Source: Paenarthrobacter sp. DKR-5 (GTDB taxonomy: Bacteria > Actinomycetota > Actinomycetes > Actinomycetales > Micrococcaceae). From it: DNA of 64,000 nucleotides. Positions 9,906 through 18,688 of this stretch are shown here, piece by piece. The stretch's first letter is position 1, and every line of letters starts with the position of its first letter. Under the pieces are notes generated by a model. The model did no database searches, was not told the DNA's origin, and saw only the letters and a program-made list of their open reading frames with translations. The stretch lies in NCBI RefSeq assembly GCF_018531425.1, contig NZ_JAHBOI010000003.1, forward strand, positions 248,001 to 312,000, read 5' to 3'. Both the position numbers and the translations under genes were made by a program.

Positions 9906-11732
9906 GTGGCACACCTGCTCGGCGGTGAGAACCTGACCGTTTCGTTCGCGACCCGCACCGTCCTCGACGGCGTCACCCTCGGTCTCGAGGAAGGGGACCG
10001 GATCGGCGTCGTCGGCCGCAACGGTGACGGAAAATCGACCCTCATGCGCCTGCTCGCCGGCCGGTCCACCCCCGACTCCGGGCGCGTGACCAAGCGCCGC
10101 GACGTCAATGTCGGCTTCCTGGACCAGTCGGACGTGCTCGACGGCGACCTCAGCGTCGGCCGGGCGATCGTCGGCGACGCGGCAGACCACGAATGGGCGG
10201 CGAACCCCGCCATCCGCGACATCATGGGCGGCCTCGTGGAGGACGTCGACTGGCACGCCGTCGTCAGTTCGCTCTCCGGCGGCCAGCGCCGCCGCGTGGC
10301 CCTGGCCAAACTGCTCATCCAGCCGCACGACGTGGTGATGCTCGACGAGCCGACGAACCACCTCGACGTCGAGGGCGTGGCCTGGCTCGCCGAGCATCTG
10401 ACGACGCGCTGGCGGCCCGCCGACGGCGGCCTGCTCGTCGTCACGCACGACCGCTGGTTCCTCGACGAGGTCTGCAACCGCACCTGGGAAGTCCATGACG
10501 GCATCGTCGAACCGTTCGACGGCGGCTACGCGGCCTATGTGCTCGCCCGCGCCGAACGAGACCGGATGGCCGCCGTCGTCGAGGGTAAGCGGCAGAACCT
10601 GATCAAGAAGGAGCTGGCCTGGCTGCGCCGCGGTGCGCCGGCGCGGACCTCGAAGCCCAAGTTCCGGATCGAGGCGGCCAACGAGCTGATCTCCGACGTC
10701 CCCGAACCGCGTGACAGCCTGGCGCTGAGCAAGATGGCGACGGCGCGCCTGGGCAAGGATGTGCTGGACCTGGAGAACGTGACCCTCCAGCTCGGCGACG
10801 GGGGGCCCATCTTCAAGAACATCACCCTGCGGCTGGCGCCGGGGGAGCGGCTGGGCCTGGTCGGCGTCAACGGTGCCGGCAAAACCACCCTGCTGCGCCT
10901 GCTCAATTCGGAGATCGCGCCGACGTCGGGCCGGATGAAGCGCGGCAAGACCGTGCAGACCGCCGTGCTCAGCCAGGAAGTGCGCGAACTCGACGACGTT
11001 GCCGACCTGCGGGTCATCGAGGTGATCGAACGCGAGAAGCGGGTGTTCTCCGTCGGCGGCCGGGAGCTCTCAGCCGGCCAGCTGGTGGAGCAGCTCGGCT
11101 TCAGCAACCAGCGGCAGTGGACCCCGGTCCGCGACCTCTCCGGCGGTGAACGGCGCCGGCTGCAGCTGCTGCGCCTGCTCGTGGGCGAGCCGAACGTGCT
11201 GATGCTCGACGAGCCGACCAACGACCTGGACACGGACACACTGGCCGCCGTGGAGGACGTGCTGGACGGCTGGCCCGGGACGCTCGTCGTGGTCTCGCAC
11301 GACCGCTACCTGCTGGAGCGTGTCACCGACCACCAGATGGCGCTGCTCGGGGACGGGAAGCTGCGGGACCTTCCGGGCGGCGTGGACCAGTACCTGGAAC
11401 TACGCAAGGCGGCGCTGCAGTCGGCGGGCTCGTCCCCGGCGGCTGCCCAGGCTCCGGCGGCTGCAGGGAGCGGGGCAGGAGCGGCGAGCGGTGGAAGCTC
11501 GGAAGCGCAGAAGCGCGAAGCCCGCAAGGACCTGACCCGGATTGAACGCCAACTGGGCAAGCTCAGCCAACAGGCGGACCGGCTGCAGGCGCAGATGGCC
11601 GAGGCCACGAACGCCGCGGGCGGTCCTGACTTCGAGGTCCTCGCGGAGCTGAACACGAAGCTGCAGAAGCTCGGAACGGAGCAGGAACAGCTCGAGGAGG
11701 AGTGGCTGGCCGCGTCCGAGTTCCTCGAGTAG
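9906..11732 (+). CDS. ABC-F family ATPase, Uup-like
   Basis: 608 aa, GTG start with an AGAGAG upstream. Two ABC domains without membrane segments: Walker A GRNGDGKST and GVNGAGKTT, signature motifs LSGGQRRR and LSGGERRR, Walker B VVMLDEPTNHLD and VLMLDEPTNDLD. The linker carries ELAWLRRGAPARTSKPK, typical of Uup-type proteins, and the C-terminus from about residue 505 is an Ala/Gly/Ser linker followed by a charged coiled coil (RIERQLGKLSQQADRLQAQM). Uup-like ABC-F proteins act on ribosomes or branched DNA intermediates; antibiotic protection is less likely given the housekeeping context. Confidence 0.9.
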   Translation: MAHLLGGENLTVSFATRTVLDGVTLGLEEGDRIGVVGRNGDGKSTLMRLLAGRSTPDSGRVTKRRDVNVGFLDQSDVLDGDLSVGRAIVGDAADHEWAANPAIRDIMGGLVEDVDWHAVVSSLSGGQRRRVALAKLLIQPHDVVMLDEPTNHLDVEGVAWLAEHLTTRWRPADGGLLVVTHDRWFLDEVCNRTWEVHDGIVEPFDGGYAAYVLARAERDRMAAVVEGKRQNLIKKELAWLRRGAPARTSKPKFRIEAANELISDVPEPRDSLALSKMATARLGKDVLDLENVTLQLGDGGPIFKNITLRLAPGERLGLVGVNGAGKTTLLRLLNSEIAPTSGRMKRGKTVQTAVLSQEVRELDDVADLRVIEVIEREKRVFSVGGRELSAGQLVEQLGFSNQRQWTPVRDLSGGERRRLQLLRLLVGEPNVLMLDEPTNDLDTDTLAAVEDVLDGWPGTLVVVSHDRYLLERVTDHQMALLGDGKLRDLPGGVDQYLELRKAALQSAGSSPAAAQAPAAAGSGAGAASGGSSEAQKREARKDLTRIERQLGKLSQQADRLQAQMAEATNAAGGPDFEVLAELNTKLQKLGTEQEQLEEEWLAASEFLE

Positions 11733-11740
11733 GGGCAGGC

Positions 11741-11830
11741 CGTTGGCATCCCGGACCGGCGCGTTGGCAACCCGGACTCGCGCGTTGGCAACCCGGACCG
11801 GCGTGAGCGAAATTTCCCTATCGGCGGTCC
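11741..11830. repeat. Three tandem ~21-bp repeats plus degenerate hairpin, related to 291-339
   Basis: CGTTGGCATCCCGGACCGGC (11741-11760), GCGTTGGCAACCCGGACTCGC (without last base, 11761-11780) and a third copy (11782-11802) are followed by a degenerate version of the hairpin seen at 304-339 (GGACCG at 11795, CGGTCC ending 11830; GAAATTTCCCTATC in between). It lies between the convergent ABC-F and TetR genes and probably acts as a terminator. Two related copies in one window suggest a genome-wide palindromic repeat family. Confidence 0.6.
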
Positions 11831-11867
11831 GGTTTCCTATCCGGAGCGCGCCACCGGTCGGTGCGGA

Positions 11868-12533
11868 CTAGTCCGTCAAGGACCGCAGGCGGGGGTTCTG
11901 CTTCAGCCCCGTCAGGCCGTTCCAGGCCAGGTTCACCAGATGGGCCGCGACGGCGTGCTTGTCCGGCGCGCGGCTGTCCAGCCACCACTGCCCGGTCATC
12001 GCCACCATGCCGACCAGCATCTGCGCGTACATCGCACCGTCGTCGGCGCTGAAGCCGCGGCGGGCGAACTCGTCGGAGAGGATGTGCTCTACCCGTGCCG
12101 CAACCTTCGACAGCAGCGTGGAAAAGGCGGTTTCCGGCTGCGAGGGCGGAGCGTCGCGCATCAGGATCCTGAACCCGTCGGTCCGGTCCTCGATGTAGGT
12201 CAGCAGCGCCAGGGCGGCGCGCTCGAGCAGCACCCGCGGGCCGGCCTCCTCCGCCAGCGCGCCGGTGATGGCCGCGAGCAGAATGTGGAATTCTTCGTCC
12301 ACGACCTGCCGGAACAGGCCTTCCTTGGAGCCGAAGTGCTCATAGATGACCGGCTTGGAGACACCGGCAGCGGCGGCAATGTCCTCGATGGTGGTGCCGT
12401 CGAGACCGCGGATCGCGAACAGCCCCCGGGAAACCTGGATCAACTGGGTGCGGCGCTGGACGCCCGTCATCCGCAAGCGGACCGGGCCCACCGCGGCGCG
12501 AGCAGTTGTAGTCACCCCTCCATCATGCCCCAT
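11868..12533 (-). CDS. TetR/AcrR-family transcriptional regulator
   Basis: 221 aa from the ATG at 12533, chosen for the GGAGA placed 5 bases upstream; the longer frame to 12581 lacks such a site. The N-terminal HTH reads RRTQLIQVSRGLFAIRG, then TTIEDIAAAAGVSKPVIYEHF, the canonical TetR signature. The remainder is a helical ligand/dimerisation domain. It is convergent with the ABC-F gene and divergent from tRNA-Gln/glmU. A TetR gene in this position is common in Arthrobacter-like genomes; the ligand and targets are unknown. Confidence 0.9.
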   Translation of the reverse strand: MGHDGGVTTTARAAVGPVRLRMTGVQRRTQLIQVSRGLFAIRGLDGTTIEDIAAAAGVSKPVIYEHFGSKEGLFRQVVDEEFHILLAAITGALAEEAGPRVLLERAALALLTYIEDRTDGFRILMRDAPPSQPETAFSTLLSKVAARVEHILSDEFARRGFSADDGAMYAQMLVGMVAMTGQWWLDSRAPDKHAVAAHLVNLAWNGLTGLKQNPRLRSLTD

Positions 12534-12627
12534 CACAGTCTCCGGGGGGTCCTGCCAAGTCGCGCCCTGCCGCGGCCGCATGGCAAACTAGTTTTTTGTG
12601 CGTGCGGGCGACCGTCTGCAGGCACGG

Positions 12628-12699
12628 TCCGCTCTGGTGTAACGGCAGCACCCCGGCCTTTGGAGCCGTGGAGTATAGGTTCGAATCCTATGGGCGGAA
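12628..12699 (+). tRNA. tRNA-Gln (anticodon TTG)
   Basis: 72 nt cloverleaf. Acceptor stem TCCGCTC pairs with GGGCGGA (one G-T pair), with discriminator A at 12699. The anticodon loop CTTTGGA gives TTG, reading CAA/CAG. The T arm ATAGG-TTCGAAT-CCTAT is perfect. The top anticodon-stem pair is a C/T mismatch. CCA is not encoded. It lies 107 bp upstream of glmU, on the same strand. Confidence 0.93.
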
Positions 12700-12805
12700 C
12701 TGTCAATCGCCGGCGCCGAGCGGTGCCGGGCGGGTGGCAGACCAAGTCCCCCGCGGCCGGACACGCGTGTTTTCCGGTCTGGACCGAGCGAGGAGTGCCC
12801 TTTTC

Positions 12806-14278
12806 ATGACCTCAGTCAGTGTCGAGACAGCCGCGGTGATCGTGCTGGCAGCCGGGGCCGGGACCCGGATGAAGTCCCGCACCCCCAAGATCCTGCACCC
12901 GCTGGGCGGCCGGTCGATGATCGCCCACGCCCTCGAAGCCGCCCGCGGCCTGGAGCCGGCCAAACTCGCCGTCACGGTCCGCCACGAACGGGACCAGGTG
13001 GCCGAGCACGTCGCGGCGCTGGACCCGGAGGCGATCATCGTGGACCAGGACGACGTCCCCGGCACCGGCCGCGCGGTCGAGGTCGCGCTTGAGGCGCTCG
13101 ACGCCGGAGCTCCCGTGCAGGGCACCGTCGTCGTCACGTATGGCGACGTCCCGCTGCTGACCAGTGAACTGCTCGAGGAACTCGTCGGCAGCCACCAGGC
13201 AGCGGGCAACGCGGTGACGGTGCTCACCGCCATCCTCGAGGACGCCACGGGCTACGGCCGGATCCTGCGCGCCGGGGACGGCACGGTGACCGGGATCCGC
13301 GAACACAAGGACGCCACCGACGACGAGCGCGGCATCAACGAGGTCAACTCCGGGATCTACGCGTTCGAGGCTGACGTGCTCCGCCGTGCGCTCGCCAAGG
13401 TCACGACCGAGAACGTGCAGGGCGAGAAGTACCTCACGGACGTGCTGGCACTGGCGCGGGACGAGGGCGGCCGGGTCGCCGCCGTCGCCACCGAAGACCG
13501 CTGGCAGGTCGAAGGCGCGAACGACCGCGTGCAACTGGCCGCCCTCGGAGCCGAGCACAACCGCCGGATCGTGCAGAAGTGGATGCGCGCGGGCGTCACG
13601 GTGGTCGACCCGGCCACCACCTGGATCGAATCGACAGTCGAACTGGCCGAGGACGTCACGCTGCTGCCGGGCACGCAGCTCAAGGGCCGCACCACGGTGG
13701 CGCGCGACGCCGTCGTCGGCCCGGACACCACCCTGACGGACGTCCAGATCGGTGAAGGCGCCGAGGTCGTCAGGACGCACGGCTCCGGCGCCGTCATCGG
13801 GCCGCGGGCCACGGTCGGACCCTTCGCCTTCCTGCGCCCCGGCACCGTGCTGGGCGAGGCGGGCAAGATCGGCACCTTCGTGGAGACCAAGAACGCACAC
13901 ATCGGCGCCCGCTCCAAGGTGCCGCACCTGAGCTACGTCGGCGACGCCACCATCGGCGAGGACTCCAACATCGGGGCTGCGTCCGTCTTCGTGAACTACG
14001 ACGGCGTGAACAAGCACCACACCACCGTCGGGTCCCACGTGCGGATGGGCAGCGACAACATGTATGTCGCCCCTGTCACCATCGGCGACGGCGCCTACAG
14101 CGGTGCCGGCACTGTGATCCGCAAGGACGTCCCCGCCGGCGCGCTCGCCATCAATGTGGCGCCGCAGCGCAACCTGGACGGCTGGGTTCTTGCCAACCGG
14201 CCCGGCACCCCCGCCGCCACCGCGGCCGAAAAAGCTTCAGCGACCGACGATATCTCCTTAGAAAGCGATCCTTCATGA
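12806..14278 (+). CDS. glmU: Bifunctional GlmU (GlcN-1-P acetyltransferase / GlcNAc-1-P uridylyltransferase)
   Basis: 490 aa from the ATG at 12806, with GAGGAG upstream; the longer frame would read through the tRNA. The N-terminal nucleotidyltransferase has LAAGAGTRMKSRTPKILH, the metal/UTP-site TYGDVPLL and the NEVNSGIYAF region. The C-terminal left-handed beta-helix carries hexapeptide repeats and the conserved acetyltransferase segment KNAHIGARSKVPHLSYVGDA and NYDGVNKHHT. It makes UDP-GlcNAc for peptidoglycan, teichoic-type polymers and probably the polysaccharide encoded further right. It overlaps prs by 4 bp (ATGA), so the two are co-translated. Confidence 0.97.
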   Translation: MTSVSVETAAVIVLAAGAGTRMKSRTPKILHPLGGRSMIAHALEAARGLEPAKLAVTVRHERDQVAEHVAALDPEAIIVDQDDVPGTGRAVEVALEALDAGAPVQGTVVVTYGDVPLLTSELLEELVGSHQAAGNAVTVLTAILEDATGYGRILRAGDGTVTGIREHKDATDDERGINEVNSGIYAFEADVLRRALAKVTTENVQGEKYLTDVLALARDEGGRVAAVATEDRWQVEGANDRVQLAALGAEHNRRIVQKWMRAGVTVVDPATTWIESTVELAEDVTLLPGTQLKGRTTVARDAVVGPDTTLTDVQIGEGAEVVRTHGSGAVIGPRATVGPFAFLRPGTVLGEAGKIGTFVETKNAHIGARSKVPHLSYVGDATIGEDSNIGAASVFVNYDGVNKHHTTVGSHVRMGSDNMYVAPVTIGDGAYSGAGTVIRKDVPAGALAINVAPQRNLDGWVLANRPGTPAATAAEKASATDDISLESDPS

Positions 14279-15255
14279 GCGAAATCACGGCACACGGCGA
14301 AAAGAAGCTGGTTCTGGCCGCCGGCCGGGCACACCCCGAACTGGCCGAACAAATCGCCAAGGACCTGGGCACCGAACTGTTGCCCATCAACGCCTACGAC
14401 TTCGCCAACGGCGAGATCTACGTGCGCGCCGCCGAGAGCGTGCGCGGCACCGACGCGTTCGTGATCCAGGCCCACCCGGCGCCGCTGAACAACTGGCTGA
14501 TGGAACAGCTGATCATGATCGACTCGCTCAAGCGGGCGTCTGCGAAGCGGATCACCGTGGTTTCCCCGTTCTACCCTTACGCCCGCCAGGACAAGAAGGG
14601 CCGCGGCCGCGAACCGATCTCCGCCCGCCTGGTGGCGGACCTGTACAAGACCGCCGGCGCCAACCGGCTGATGTCCGTGGACCTGCACACCGCGCAGATC
14701 CAGGGCTTCTTCGACGGACCGGTGGACCATCTGATGGCGATCCCGCTGCTGGCGGACTACATCCGCACCCGCGTGGATGCGGACAACATCACCGTCGTCT
14801 CGCCGGACACCGGCCGGGTGCGGGTGGCCGAGCAGTGGGCCGAGCGCCTCGGGGGCGCCCCGCTGGCGTTCGTGCACAAGAGCCGGGACCTGACCGTGCC
14901 GAACAAGGCTGTCTCGAAGCAGGTCGTCGGCCAGATCGAGGGCCGCACCTGCGTGCTGATCGACGACATGATCGACACCGGCGGCACCATCGCCGGCGCC
15001 GTCCAGGTGCTCAAGAGCGCCGGCGCGAAGGACGTCATCATCGCAGCGACGCACGCGGTGTTCTCGGACCCGGCGGCCCGCACGCTCTCCGAGTCCGGGG
15101 CCCGGGAGGTCGTGGTCACCAACACGCTCCCCATCCCTGCGGAGAAGCGGTTCCCGCAGCTGACCGTGCTTTCCATCGCCCCGCTGATCGCCCGCGCGAT
15201 CCGCGAGGTGTTCGACGACGGGTCCGTCACCAGCCTGTTCGACGGCGCGAGCTGA
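14275..15255 (+). CDS. prs: Ribose-phosphate pyrophosphokinase
   Basis: 326 aa, starting in the ATGA overlap with glmU. Diagnostic elements: FANGEIYVR, the ATP-binding FYPYARQDKKGRGREPIS loop, DLHTAQIQGFF, and the PRPP-binding signature VLIDDMIDTGGTIAGA. It makes PRPP from ribose 5-phosphate and ATP for nucleotide, His and Trp synthesis. The glmU-prs pair is common to Gram-positive bacteria. No clear terminator follows; a 68-bp gap leads to the acyl-CoA dehydrogenase gene. Confidence 0.97.
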   Translation: MSEITAHGEKKLVLAAGRAHPELAEQIAKDLGTELLPINAYDFANGEIYVRAAESVRGTDAFVIQAHPAPLNNWLMEQLIMIDSLKRASAKRITVVSPFYPYARQDKKGRGREPISARLVADLYKTAGANRLMSVDLHTAQIQGFFDGPVDHLMAIPLLADYIRTRVDADNITVVSPDTGRVRVAEQWAERLGGAPLAFVHKSRDLTVPNKAVSKQVVGQIEGRTCVLIDDMIDTGGTIAGAVQVLKSAGAKDVIIAATHAVFSDPAARTLSESGAREVVVTNTLPIPAEKRFPQLTVLSIAPLIARAIREVFDDGSVTSLFDGAS

Positions 15256-15323
15256 CCTAGCGGGAGCGGCGCGCCGGGGGACGGGTTTCGACGGCGGGGA
15301 TTTACTCAGTAGCCTTAGCGCTT

Positions 15324-16448
15324 ATGAGCATCGGAATCCCCGCGCGGGAACAGCACGGCCCCGGCGGCGCCGAAAGAGCGGGCGCGGTCCTGCTGGGCGG
15401 CGCCACCGTTGACCGGGACTTCCTCGACGGCCTCGGGGACAGGGCCGTGGCCCTGGCCCCCGATCCGCGGGCTGACGCCGAGGCATTCCTGCCCGGAGCG
15501 CTGGACCTGGCGGTGGAGCTGGGGCTGACCGCGCCTCCGCCCGGCGAGGGGTACACGCAGCTGCTCTGGGAGCAGCTGGCCACCATTGCCGCCGCGGACC
15601 TGAGCGTCGCCCGCGTGGTCGAGCCGCATCTGGATGCGCTCGCCATCCTGCGCCAAGCCGGGCCGATGGATTTCTCCAGCCTGGAGGAAGACGCGGCCAG
15701 CAGTTGGGGCGTCTTCGCCGCCGAGGCGCCGGACCTTCGCTTGGAGGCCACGCTGACCGACACCGGCTGGCGCCTCGACGGCGTCAAGCCCTGGTGCTCG
15801 CTCGCTGCCCACTTGTCGCACGCCGTGGTCACTGCCCACACGGGCGATACCCGTCGGCGCGCCTTCGCCGTCCGCCTGCGCGGGCCGGGAGTGGAGGTCC
15901 GGCCGGGGAACTGGGCCGCCCACGGGCTGGCCGGAATCGCCAGCGGGCCAGTGAGGTTTGACGGCGTCCCGGCCGTACCCGTCGGACCGGACGGCTGGTA
16001 CCTCGACCGGCCGGGCTTCGCCTGGGGCGGGATCGGCGTCGCCGCCGTCTGGTACGGAGGTGCCGTCGGGGTCGCGCGCCGGCTCTGGCAGAAGTACAGC
16101 ACCAGCCACCCGGACCAGATCGGCCTGTTCCAGCTGGGCGCCGTCGATGCGGCCCTGGCCTCAGCCCGCTGTGCCTTGCTGGAGGCCGCCCGACTCGTGG
16201 ATGCCGGGGAAGCCGCGGCCTCCGAGGGCGCGCTGCTGGCACACCGGGTCCGCGCCGTGGTGGCCGCCGCCGCCGAGGAAGTGCTCGCCCAGGTGGCGCA
16301 CGCGCTCGGCCCGGCACCGCTGGCGTTCGAAGCCGCGCACGCCCGGCGGGTCGCCGACCTGCAGCTCTACGTCCGCCAGGACCACGCGGAGCGCGACCGT
16401 GCGGCGCTGGGCCAGGCACTCCTGGCCCGCGGAACAACACCATGGTGA
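15324..16448 (+). CDS. Acyl-CoA dehydrogenase-like flavoprotein
   Basis: 374 aa. An all-helical N-terminal segment, a central beta domain with DGVKPWCSLAAHLSHAVV and the C-terminal helical bundle give a weak but recognisable acyl-CoA dehydrogenase fold. The catalytic base usual in fatty-acid enzymes is not evident, so the substrate may not be a simple acyl-CoA. The ATG of the next gene lies inside the last two codons (16442), and that gene in turn overlaps the glycosyltransferase. The three genes therefore form one tight operon and probably one biosynthetic step series rather than fatty-acid oxidation. Confidence 0.75.
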   Translation: MSIGIPAREQHGPGGAERAGAVLLGGATVDRDFLDGLGDRAVALAPDPRADAEAFLPGALDLAVELGLTAPPPGEGYTQLLWEQLATIAAADLSVARVVEPHLDALAILRQAGPMDFSSLEEDAASSWGVFAAEAPDLRLEATLTDTGWRLDGVKPWCSLAAHLSHAVVTAHTGDTRRRAFAVRLRGPGVEVRPGNWAAHGLAGIASGPVRFDGVPAVPVGPDGWYLDRPGFAWGGIGVAAVWYGGAVGVARRLWQKYSTSHPDQIGLFQLGAVDAALASARCALLEAARLVDAGEAAASEGALLAHRVRAVVAAAAEEVLAQVAHALGPAPLAFEAAHARRVADLQLYVRQDHAERDRAALGQALLARGTTPW

Positions 16449-17893
16449 GTTTCAGCCACCTCGACGCCGGCACGCCGGAGGCGGCATGGCTCGCCGACGG
16501 AGGCCTGGACGGTTTGCCGCCGCTTGACCTCGCTGGCGTGCGGCATCTGGTGCTGTTCGCTGCCCATCCGGACGACGAGTCGCTCGGTGCCGGAGGCCTG
16601 CTGGCCGCCGCGGCAGCCGCCGGGAGTGCCGTCGACGTCGTGGTGGCCACCAACGGCGAGGCCTCCCACCCCGCATCTCCGACCCGGACGCCTGCCGAGC
16701 TGGCCGCTGTCCGCCGGGCCGAAGTGGCCGCGGCAGTGGCCGCGGCGGCGCCGGGGGCGGCCGTTCACCTGCTGGAGCTGCCGGACGGGCGCCTCGCTGG
16801 CCACGCGGCGGAGGCTGAGGCCGCCCTCCGGGCCCTCGTCCGCGGAAAGAACGGGCTGCTGCTGGCCGCGCCGTGGCGAGCTGACGGCCACACCGACCAC
16901 GACGCGGCCGGGGCGATCGCGGCACGGGTGGCGGCGGACACCGGAGCGCGGCTGCTGGAGTATCCGGTGTGGCTCTGGCATTGGGGGACCCCCGGCGCCC
17001 AGGAGGTGCCGTGGGACCGGTGCCGGCGGCTGGACCTGCCGCCGGCGGCCCTGGCAGCGAAGCGGGTGGCGCTGGCCCGCCACGTCAGCCAGACTGAACC
17101 GCTTTCGGACCGGCCCGGGGACGAAGCACTGCTCAGCCGCGCCATGCAGGAGCACTTCGAGCGGCCCTTCGAGGTCTTCATCGAGGAGGTCTTCCCCGGA
17201 CAGGTTTCCACTGCGGAGGTCTTCCCCGGGGAGATCGTCACTGAGACAGCATGGTCCGGCGTTGAGGAAACCGTGCCGCAGCCCGGAACCGTGCCGGACG
17301 CGGCCGGTGTCTTCGACCAGCTGCATGCCGGCAGCGACGACCCTTGGCGGTACACCACCAGCTGGTACGAACAGCGCAAACGGGCGTTGACTCTGGCCAT
17401 CCTGCCGCGCGAACGTTTCGCCTCCGGCCTCGAGGTGGGCTGCTCCGTAGGGGTGCTGACCCGGGAGCTGGCGGCCCGTACCGACCGGCTGACCGCCGTC
17501 GACGTCAGCGCGCAGGCACTGACGCATGCCGCCCGGCGGCTGGAGGGGACGCCCAACGTCGTGCTCGAGCGGCTTCAGACACCGGGGGAGTGGCCGGCGG
17601 GGACCTTCGACCTGATCGTCGCCTCAGAGGTGGGGTACTACTACTCGGCGGAGCAACTCGATGCCTTCGTGCGGCGCTGCCTGGCCGCGCTCGCCCGGGA
17701 CGGAGTGCTGGTGGCCTGCCACTGGCGGCATCCGGTGCATGGCTGGCCGCTGGACGGGGACGACGTGCACCGCCGGCTCAGCACGGAGGCGGGCTTGGAG
17801 CTGCTGGCCCGGCACGAGGAGGAAGACTTCCTGCTCGAGGTGTTCGTCCGGCCTCCGGCGATATCGGTCGCCCGTGCGGAGGGGCTGCTGTGA
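16442..17893 (+). CDS. PIG-L family deacetylase fused to a NodS-like SAM methyltransferase
   Basis: 483 aa with two enzyme domains. Residues about 34-250 are PIG-L/LmbE-like: the zinc motif AAHPDDES (41-48) and DGHTDHDAAG near 155 supply the metal ligands for de-N-acetylation of an N-acetyl-glucosaminyl-type substrate. A linker containing two similar EVFPG segments follows. Residues about 310-465 form a class I methyltransferase with GLEVGCSVGVLTREL as SAM motif I and DLIVASEVGYYYS, resembling NodS-type N-methyltransferases. Deacetylation then N-methylation of an amino sugar is a natural reading of the fusion. The genes overlap on both sides (7 bp upstream, 4 bp downstream). Confidence 0.85.
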   Translation: MVSFSHLDAGTPEAAWLADGGLDGLPPLDLAGVRHLVLFAAHPDDESLGAGGLLAAAAAAGSAVDVVVATNGEASHPASPTRTPAELAAVRRAEVAAAVAAAAPGAAVHLLELPDGRLAGHAAEAEAALRALVRGKNGLLLAAPWRADGHTDHDAAGAIAARVAADTGARLLEYPVWLWHWGTPGAQEVPWDRCRRLDLPPAALAAKRVALARHVSQTEPLSDRPGDEALLSRAMQEHFERPFEVFIEEVFPGQVSTAEVFPGEIVTETAWSGVEETVPQPGTVPDAAGVFDQLHAGSDDPWRYTTSWYEQRKRALTLAILPRERFASGLEVGCSVGVLTRELAARTDRLTAVDVSAQALTHAARRLEGTPNVVLERLQTPGEWPAGTFDLIVASEVGYYYSAEQLDAFVRRCLAALARDGVLVACHWRHPVHGWPLDGDDVHRRLSTEAGLELLARHEEEDFLLEVFVRPPAISVARAEGLL

Positions 17894-18606
17894 GGCAACC
17901 CCCCGCGCCGAAGGCTGCCCTCCCCGCCGCGATCAGCGTGGTGATCCCTGCCCGGAACGAGGAGGAGCTGCTGCCGCGCTGCCTGGCCTCGGTCCGCCGG
18001 GCCCGCGAGCAGCTGGCAGCGGTTGAACCTGCGGTCAGGGTCAGCGTGACGGTGGTCCTCGACGAGTGCGACGACGGGTCCGCCGCCGCCGTCGCCGCCT
18101 CACCCGGAGCGAAGGCGCTGCGCGTGGAGGCCGGCAGCGCCGGTGCCGCGCGGGCACTGGGGGCGCGGATCGCGCTCGAGGAACCGTTCCCCCCAGCGGG
18201 ACTGTGGCTGGCCAACACCGATGCCGACAGTGTGGTCCCCGCCAACTGGCTCGTGCACCAGGCAGCGCTCGCCGCCGCGGGCGTCGAGCTGATGGCCGGT
18301 ACCGTGGAACCGGACCCGGCCGATCTCGACCAGGCACGTCTCGCCGTATGGCTGTCGACCCACGAGCTTGCGGACGGGCACAGCCACGTTTTCGGGGCGA
18401 ACCTGGGCATCCGCGGGGACCTCTACCTCAGGTCCGGCGGCTTCCAGCCTCTCGCGCACGGCGAGGACCGGGCGCTGGTGGCCGCCGCGAAGCGGCTCGG
18501 CGCCGTCTGGCGGGCCACCGACGGCTGCCGGGTGCGGACGTCCGGGCGGCTGCACGGGCGGGCCCGAGGCGGATTCGCGGACTACCTGCGTTCCGAAACT
18601 GCCTGA
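17890..18606 (+). CDS. Glycosyltransferase family 2
   Basis: 238 aa from the GTG at 17890, which overlaps the previous stop as GTGA. GT-A fold features: AISVVIPARNEEELLPRCLASV at the N-terminus, a DECDDGS motif, the metal-binding NTDADSVVP (DXD-like) and FGANLGIRGDLYLRSGGF followed by HGEDRAL. It should transfer a nucleotide-activated sugar. As the third member of the acyl-CoA dehydrogenase / PIG-L-methyltransferase operon, it probably builds the glycoconjugate that the fusion protein modifies. A strong hairpin follows 13 bases downstream. Confidence 0.85.
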   Translation: MRQPPAPKAALPAAISVVIPARNEEELLPRCLASVRRAREQLAAVEPAVRVSVTVVLDECDDGSAAAVAASPGAKALRVEAGSAGAARALGARIALEEPFPPAGLWLANTDADSVVPANWLVHQAALAAAGVELMAGTVEPDPADLDQARLAVWLSTHELADGHSHVFGANLGIRGDLYLRSGGFQPLAHGEDRALVAAAKRLGAVWRATDGCRVRTSGRLHGRARGGFADYLRSETA

Positions 18607-18619
18607 CGGCGGACGCGAA

Positions 18620-18649
18620 GAGGGCCCGGCCGTTTCCGGCCGGGCCCTC
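18620..18649. terminator. Bidirectional hairpin terminator
   Basis: GAGGGCCCGGCC (18620-18631) pairs perfectly with GGCCGGGCCCTC (18638-18649) around a GTTTCC loop. It lies between the convergent glycosyltransferase and SRPBCC genes and can stop both. There is no U-run. Confidence 0.8.
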
Positions 18650-18688
18650 CCGGTCATGCCGAAGCAGGTTCGGCGCTACAGCCAGGCG

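Noticed and set aside
8238-10496. 752-aa minus-strand open frame across rsmA, ispE and the ABC-F gene
   Set aside because: It runs antisense through three recognisable genes and has no motif of its own.
12596-12805. Upstream extension of the glmU frame
   Set aside because: It would translate through tRNA-Gln; the ATG at 12806 gives the conserved N-terminus.
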